From Alisma plantago-aquatica (lineage: Eukaryota > Streptophyta > Magnoliopsida > Alismatales > Alismataceae): a stretch of 64,000 nucleotides of DNA. This document shows positions 57,870 to 64,000 of the stretch, piece after piece. The stretch is taken from assembly GCA_963693085.1 (NCBI GenBank), contig OY856412.1:345832457-345896456 (forward strand), given 5' to 3'. The translations under genes were made by a program, and so were the position numbers. The notes under the pieces were generated by a model. The model searched no databases, was not told the DNA's origin, and saw only the letters and a program-made list of their open reading frames with translations. Positions within the stretch are counted from its first letter, which is position 1. Every line of letters begins with the position of its first letter.

Positions 57870-60364
57870 CCCTTCTTCACCATCGAGGGATTTCTTGTTT
57901 ATCTCACATCGATGTGGCAATAAAGATTCCCTCGGGAGATTAGTGATACATCACCCCGACATAAACATATGATGAAGGATTGATGGATTAAGGTACATCT
58001 TAAATCAATTCCTACATTAGGACGTAAGGATATTATCGTCCATAACCCCAACATACTCAAAAGTATGTTCTCCAGGAGTTCCCTTAGGAAAACCTATTTC
58101 ACCATCATTAAACTACTGACAATGATGGATCAATGATCAGGGATCTACATGGTATGATTATACTTGATTATTTAAGTACATTTTAGCTTTCTTCTAGCAT
58201 CAAGCATGTTTTCAAACATTAACCCATTAAAACAACTGCTATGAAAGAAGAATACTAAGTGTATCAAGGTTAATTCACATCAGTTATCATATGGATATCA
58301 TTTATTAACCATCTCATCACTATGTTTCAAGAATAGGGGTGTTCAATCCCTTAAATCATCATAAGCTAGCATTACCTTGATTATAACAATGTAATCATTA
58401 CTCATAGCCCTTACAACCTGTCCATCTTCTTTACGGTTTAGGTTAAACAACTACTAAACCATCTTAACCTTCAAACCATCAAACATTCTTAACATAGTTG
58501 AACCCCAAACGGTTTTGCACTTTCAACCTCCAAACGGTTTTGAAACCGTTTGGGGTTGTTGACCGTTTGTTGACTTTTCAAATCGTTTGGTAAAGTACAC
58601 AATAAAGACCGTTTTCCCTAGGTCAGGTGAAGACCGTTTGGTCCCGTTGACCGTTTGGCCAACTTTGACCTTGAAACCGCAAGGGAAAATCGACTTGAAA
58701 CCACATGGTCACCAAACGGTTTTGGGATCGTTTGGTCCCAAACATTCTTGAGACTGTTTGGTCCAAACACCCTCAAAACCGCATGGGCCAAAAAGTGTAT
58801 CAACACTTGCAATTGAGCTAGGGTTTTCAATGTGGAACCCTTCAATCGTTCTTGTACTTGTTAGCCACTTATCAATTAAGTCAATTAGGTTAATCATTTA
58901 CTGATTTGACACTCAATTGACCCTCAATTGATAACTAATTAGGGTTGGGACCAATTGGATTAGGGTTTGGAATCGCTCAACCTTCAACATTCATCAACAC
59001 GAGTCTAATTGATGTTGAACCCATTAAACCATCACTCAATTGGGTCATGACCTAACCCAAAACGGTCATGGGATCGTTTGGAAATCCTCCAAACGGTCTT
59101 CAGACCGTTTGCCCAATATTTTATTAAACACTGAGTCAATCACTTAAGGGTTGAACCCTAATTAGGTCACAAAATCAGCATTTTAATTTATTCAACAACT
59201 TGATGTAATTGGACCTTCAATTGATCAAAACAACTTGACCCTAGACCTCCAAACAGTCTTGGGTAATCACCAAACGGTTTTGAGACCATTTGGGTGATCA
59301 CCAAATGGTTTTGAAACCGTTTGGGTCACTCAACCCAAACTTCAACATGATTGGTCCATTGAAATCAGCAATGAACCCGATTAGGGTTTAGGTGATTAAA
59401 GTGCCTTCCACTTAAGATTTACTTAGAATTATTTAATGACTCTTGGTGGGTGATTAGTCCATAATGTGTACAGAAGTTTACCAAATGGTCAACGCTTGGT
59501 CAACCCATCCAAATGGTCTTGGAGACCGTTTTCTCCAATCGGTCTTGTGAAACCGTTTGCCCTCCAAACGGTTTTGAAACCGTTTGCTTCCAAAGGGTTT
59601 TGCAAACCGTTTGGCCAAGAGGTGCAAGTCCGTTTGCAAAAGTAACTTTGGTATTCATGCCCCCTTCTTCTACCTCAAGATCATGGTCTGTTCTTCACAG
59701 TTTTGGTTGCAAGAACACTTAGAAATATGGAAGGAAGAAGAACAAGCAACGTTTGTAAGAAAAGAAGATACATAATCAAATCTTTAAGGTTTAGAGTTAT
59801 AAAACCCGCCTTAGAACCAGATCTAGAGCTCCAACCTTTGAAGATTTAATGGTAGCTTGAGCCCCACAGGTCATCCAAGGTTTCTTCTTCAAGAATTGGT
59901 TGGAAAGGATGGCTAGAAAGAAGAACTAAGTGAGAAAAACTAGCAAACCAACCTTGTATCATGATTTTCCCCATGAATCTGAGCTAGATAGTGATCAAAG
60001 CTTACCGTTCTCCTCTGCTCCTGTGCTCCTTCCTTTATCGGTCCAAGCAAGAAGATAAGAAGAGAAGTGAAGGGAACGATCCCTTGCTTAGTAATGAAGA
60101 GGTGTATATATACTTTGGGCATGTTTTTCAAGATAATGACAATCTTTTCCTTATTTCTCAAATAGGTCCCTCTCCCTTGGTAGACCATGTTCCTCCCTTC
60201 TTTACTTAAGCAAAACTCCTCCTTTATCAAAGGTTTAGAGGAAAAGAAGCCAAACATCTTACTAAGTTGCACACATATAAAGGGTCATTTTGCTTACAAC
60301 TTGGTTATTTAATTATAAGGGTTATCTTTCTTATTTGATTATTCAAATGAAGCACCCTCTTCAT
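57870..60364 (-). mobile_element. Partial 5' LTR of the chromovirus-type element
   Basis: It matches the left LTR from GAGGGATTTCTTGTTTATCT to ATTCAAATGAAGCACCC at about 60364. It is truncated on the inner side by deletion and on the outer side by LINE sequence. It carries its own palindrome cluster and TATA-like box. Confidence 0.75.
58500..59640. repeat. Palindrome cluster, chromovirus 5' LTR
   Basis: A perfect 24-bp palindrome at 58530-58553 has arms CCAAACGGTTT / AAACCGTTTGG around TG. Near 59090-59113 the form is CCAAACGGTCT TC AGACCGTTTG. Others lie near 59273, 59302, 59515, 59533, 59565 and 59595. Both the GGTCT/AGACC and GGTTT/AAACC versions occur. Confidence 0.9.
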
Positions 60365-60997
60365 CAGAATCGAGCTTGAAGAAGAAGCGTGGAAGGAGTT
60401 TGTAGGACCTGAATACTTGGAGAGAGTGAGGGGGAAAGAAAAGAAGAAAGGGAAGCAGGGGTGAACATACACCAGACGGAGTGCCAACCGGCGAGGCCGA
60501 TACCGGAGACACCACCGGAGATAGAACCAGCGCTGCCGACATACAACGAGGATCAGGGAGGTGGGAGCTATACAGGAGATCTATTCGCAGATGATGTTAC
60601 AGCCGAGAGGACGAATGAAGTCATCACAGCAGCTTCAATCCACCGGGAAGATGAAAGCAGAATCATTAAGGAAGCCCAATACGAGCCAAGTCAACATGTG
60701 ATCATGAACCCTTTCCATGAGGGGTTTGGTAGAGTGGAGAGTAGAGGTCAACGGCTCCGCCGACGCAAAGAGCAGATCTTGAACAAAATAAGATCTACAC
60801 AGTTGAGGGAGGACGACGAACGAACTGGTCGAGGGAGGGCAGGTGACAAAAGAAATAGAGTCGAAACTATGGGAGAGATGGAGGTAGACATGGAGGAGGG
60901 TCCGGATGGTAAGAAAGGCAGAGGAGACGGAGGTGCAAAGGGAACTGGTTCCCAAGTAGCAGGCCCAGGCACAGACCGAGTCTGCGAACAACAATGA
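60365..60997 (+). pseudogene. Second LINE, ORF1 C-terminal part
   Basis: A first frame (RIELEEEAWKEFVGPEYLER, 60365-60460) runs into a 178-codon ORF from 60461 to TGA at 60995-60997. The protein is hydrophilic, charged at the end (GKKGRGDGGAKGTG) and lacks the DUF4283 and zinc knuckle expected upstream. Those are absent because the LINE is 5'-truncated at the LTR boundary. The stop overlaps the ORF2 start as ATGA. Confidence 0.65.
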
Positions 60998-63900
60998 AAA
61001 TATTATGCTGGAATGTTCAGGGGCTGGGCACCCCTGGACTGGACTCGTCTCTCCGGAATAGGTGCTGGAGAGAGATGCCCAACTTGGTTTTCATTTCGGA
61101 AACCATGTCCAGATGTCAGGAACAAGATAAGTTGAGGAGGAGTTGTGGTTTTGAGAATGGATTTGGAGTGGATAGCATAGGGAAGGCAGGGGGCTTGGGC
61201 TGTGGTGGAGGGGGGATCTGGTGAAGGTGGTGTCGTTCTCGGACCATCATATATACACGGAGGTGGGAGGTGATGGGGATACAGACAAGTTTGGTTTCAT
61301 GGGTATCTATGGTTGGGCAGCAGTGCATGAGAGACAGGCCACGTGGAATCTCATGAGAAACATCTGTGGGGCTTCACAACTTCCCAAAATTCTGGGGGGA
61401 GACTTCAATGAAATTATAAAAGATGAGGTAAAGAAAGGTGGGTAGAGCAGAGCTGAGTGGCAGATGAGGAATTTCCGAGAGGCAATAGAAGATTGTCAGT
61501 TGAAAGATATGGGATTCCAAGGAAACATCTTCACGTGGCACCGGGGAAAAAGGAAGGAAACAAGGATGAAGGTGCGCCTGGATAGATTCTTAGCTGATCA
61601 GCAGTGGTGCAACATGTTCCAGGTCAGACGGGTACGAAATTTCCCGATACAGTTCTCGGACCACGCCCCTATTCTTATCACGGCTACGCACTCAAGACAA
61701 GAGAAAAAACAAGAAAAAAAATTCATATTTGAAACCATGTGGCTCTCGGCTCCGGATTGTAGACAAGTGATTGAGAGAGCGTGGAACGAGGCGTTGGGCT
61801 GTGAATTGCACGAGAGGACGGTTTATTGTGGAGAGAAACTCGAAAAATGGGCGGATGATAAATTCAATAATGTTAAGAAAAGGCTACAGAAGGTTGAAGA
61901 AAATTTACAGGAGGCACAGAACAGGCCGCCGGATGATGTGATGCTTAGGGAATGTAAATGGATAGCTGATGAGGTCCATGAGTTGCTCAGGTTTCCAGAA
62001 AGCTATTGGCATGCGCGAGCTAGAGCAAATGAGATGCGGGATGGGGACAAAAACACCAGCTATTTCCACCATAAAGCGAGCCAAAGGAGGAAAAGAAATT
62101 ACATTGCAGGACTGGAGGACTCCCAAGGAAGGTGGAGGCAAGAACCAGAAGAAATTAAAAAGATCACGGTTGAGTTCTTTGTAGACCTGTTTAAGACGTC
62201 AAACCCAACGATAGATGATCACGTTTTTGATGGGGTGGACAGCGTGGTCACGGATGATGAAGCGTTGATGTTAGATAGCTTGCCGACGGAAGGAGAGATT
62301 TGGGGTGCAATCCAACAAATGCATCCCAACAAGGCTCCGGGTCCGGATGGTATGAAGGCGGTTTTCTACCAAAGTTTTTGGTCTATTGTTAAAAGATCTC
62401 TCATCAATTTCATCCAAGAATGGTGGAGGGGGAAAAAGAAGTTGAATGACATCAACAAGACGGACATAGTACTCATACCAAAAGTACAACAACCAAAGAA
62501 AATTTCTGAATTCCGGCCCATAAGACTTTGCAATGTCTCCTACAAAATCATTACCAAGGTGATGGTGAACCGGATAAAACCGCTCCTCAACAAGATGATA
62601 TCCGAAAACCAAAGTGCTTTTGTGCAAGGAAGGCTGATCATCGACAATGCCTTGGTGGCCTATGAGATGTTCCACATGATGAAGAAGAAAAAGATAGGGA
62701 AGGAAGGGATTATGGCACTCAAACTGGACATGAGTAAGGCATATGACAGGATCGAATGGGATTTTCTGGATAAGGCTATGGGGAAGATGTCATCACAAAG
62801 CTAATAGGGATGGACGCCTACATAGAGCAAGATCCAGTAGAAACAGCCCACGAGTATCTCACCTTTTCTTTGCCGATGACATCATCCTGTTTGCGAGGGC
62901 GACCCAAGAGGAGTGCTCTTTTCTAGCTGAAATTACCAGCCAGTACGAAAGAGCGTCAGGACAAAAGATCAACTACAAGAAATCGGACGTCGCCTTTAGT
63001 GTAAATGTACAACAAGACAGAAGGGATTGTATTAAAAGGAGCCTACAGGTGCAGGAGGTAGACCGCCATGCAAAGTATTTGGGACTACCTACGACGATGG
63101 GGAGATCCAAGAAACAAGTCTTCAGCTCCATAAAGGATAGGATATGGAAGAAACTACAAGGGTGGAAAGAAAAGCTTCTATCAAAATCGGGAAAAGAGAT
63201 TCTCATAAAAGCATTCGTCCAAGCCATACCGACCTACTACATGAGTGTGTTCAAAATTCCAGACGGATTGTTAGATGAGATATGCAGGATGATTGCGAGA
63301 TTCTGGTGGGGAGTCAAAGAAGGGGAACGTAAGATACATTGGATTAGTTGGGAAGCACTTTGTGAACCAAAGGGCAACAGAGGATTGGGGTTTCGGAACC
63401 TGAGAGCTTTCAACCTTGCCCTATTGGCGAAGCAAGGGTGGAGACTAGCTACAAATCCAGAATCCCTGGCGGGACGAGTGTTAAAAGCCAAGTACTTCCC
63501 AAGGAAATAGGTGATGGACGCGAATGTTGGGTATGGTCTGAGCTACACATGGCGGAGTATCCAGGGGGCCTTGCAACATACGAGAGACGGATTCATATGG
63601 CGCATCGGTAAGGGGACGAAGATCCACACCTTCAGCGATAGATGGATTCCCGGGCATGGTGGACGACTACATGCACGTCAACAGGAGGAGGGGGAGGATA
63701 GCATGGAGGACGGACACTGTGTCCAATATTTCATAAAGCACGCGGAAGGAGCATGGGACGAGGAGCGAGTTCGTAGGCTGCTGTCGGTTACACTCCATAC
63801 CAGAATTCTCAGCATACCACTCAGTAACGTGGAGGAGGAGGACCAGCTCGGGTGGGAGCCCGACCCGAAGGGGGAGTTCACAACCCGATCGGCCTACCGG

Positions 63901-64000
63901 TATCTCACTGTAGGCTACGGTGGTGCACCTATGGCAGAAAGGAGCGTGTGGGATAAACTGTGGAGGAAGCAATGGCCACCTAAGCTTCGACATTTTGTTT
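60994..64000 (+). pseudogene. Second LINE, ORF2: endonuclease, RT lacking motif B, zf-RVT; runs off the window
   Basis: It starts MKILCWNVQGLGTPG. The endonuclease has its key motifs (WNVQ, FISETM, LGGDFNEI, FSDHAPIL) but a frameshift near 61.2 kb and a TAG at 61443-61445. A 446-codon ORF (61464-62804) covers the endonuclease end and RT: NKAPGPDGMKAVFYQSFW, IVLIPKVQQPKKISEFRPIR and motif A ([14 protein letters not shown]). It ends AMGKMSSQS. The next frame resumes at [20 protein letters not shown] and motif C FADD. About 75-80 residues, including RT motif B, are deleted. The thumb ([18 protein letters not shown]) and a zf-RVT-like tail after a TAG at 63508 follow to the window edge. Confidence 0.9.

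Noticed and set aside
62271..62675. 134-codon minus-strand ORF
   Set aside because: Shadow of the second LINE's reverse transcriptase.

Overview
This window is nuclear DNA of a flowering plant with a large, old, repeat-dominated genome. Evidence: plant Ty1-copia and Ty3-gypsy elements with canonical primer-binding sites (tRNA-iMet and tRNA-Asp), plant L1-type LINEs with DUF4283/zinc-knuckle ORF1, a hAT, a SINE, a Helitron-like insertion, and a relic of a plant subtilase gene. I could not fix the lineage from sequence alone. I see no intact host gene; almost every coding stretch is a decayed transposable-element (TE) gene.

Layout: 1-4064 is mostly anonymous AT-rich DNA with one MITE-like element. 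4065-5536 (minus strand) is a subtilisin-like protease pseudogene carrying a 370-bp solo LTR with target-site duplication (TSD) CGAGC. 5.6-7.8 kb is AT-rich with a 247-bp tandem duplication. 7818-11520 is a 5'-truncated Copia element on the minus strand. From 11554 an L1-type LINE (plus strand) is broken by a four-level nest: a small hAT (TSD GAAAGAAA/GAAAGCAA) holds a long solo LTR (TSD ATACG). That LTR in turn holds a tRNA-derived SINE (15-bp perfect TSD) and a Helitron-like segment carrying gene-like ORFs. The LINE resumes at 18993 and is cut again at 21647 by an Athila-like gypsy element (21648-33695, minus) whose integrase end appears inverted. 33.7-34.5 kb is TA-rich microsatellite. 34.5-49.45 kb is Copia element B (plus), with a younger relative A (34836-43845, minus) inserted in its leader. 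49.45-60.36 kb is a chromovirus-type gypsy remnant (minus): LTR, half a pol, partial LTR. 60365-64000 is a second LINE (plus), running off the window.

The most unusual signal is clusters of short palindromes in LTRs of three unrelated retrotransposon lineages. The two gypsy families carry many copies of arms CCAAACGGTCT / AGACCGTTTGG around a TG centre, some with matched changes on both arms (GGTCT/AGACC to GGTTT/AAACC). The Copia family carries AACCGATCGGTT-type palindromes at about 21-22 bp spacing. In the Copia and Athila-like LTRs the clusters sit just upstream of a good TATA box, as an enhancer would. A second unusual feature is a whole tRNA-Asp-like sequence (75 nt, ending in CCA) at the primer-binding site of the Athila-like element.

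All reading was by eye. Element boundaries with clean TSDs are firm; lineage names and truncated ends are less so.
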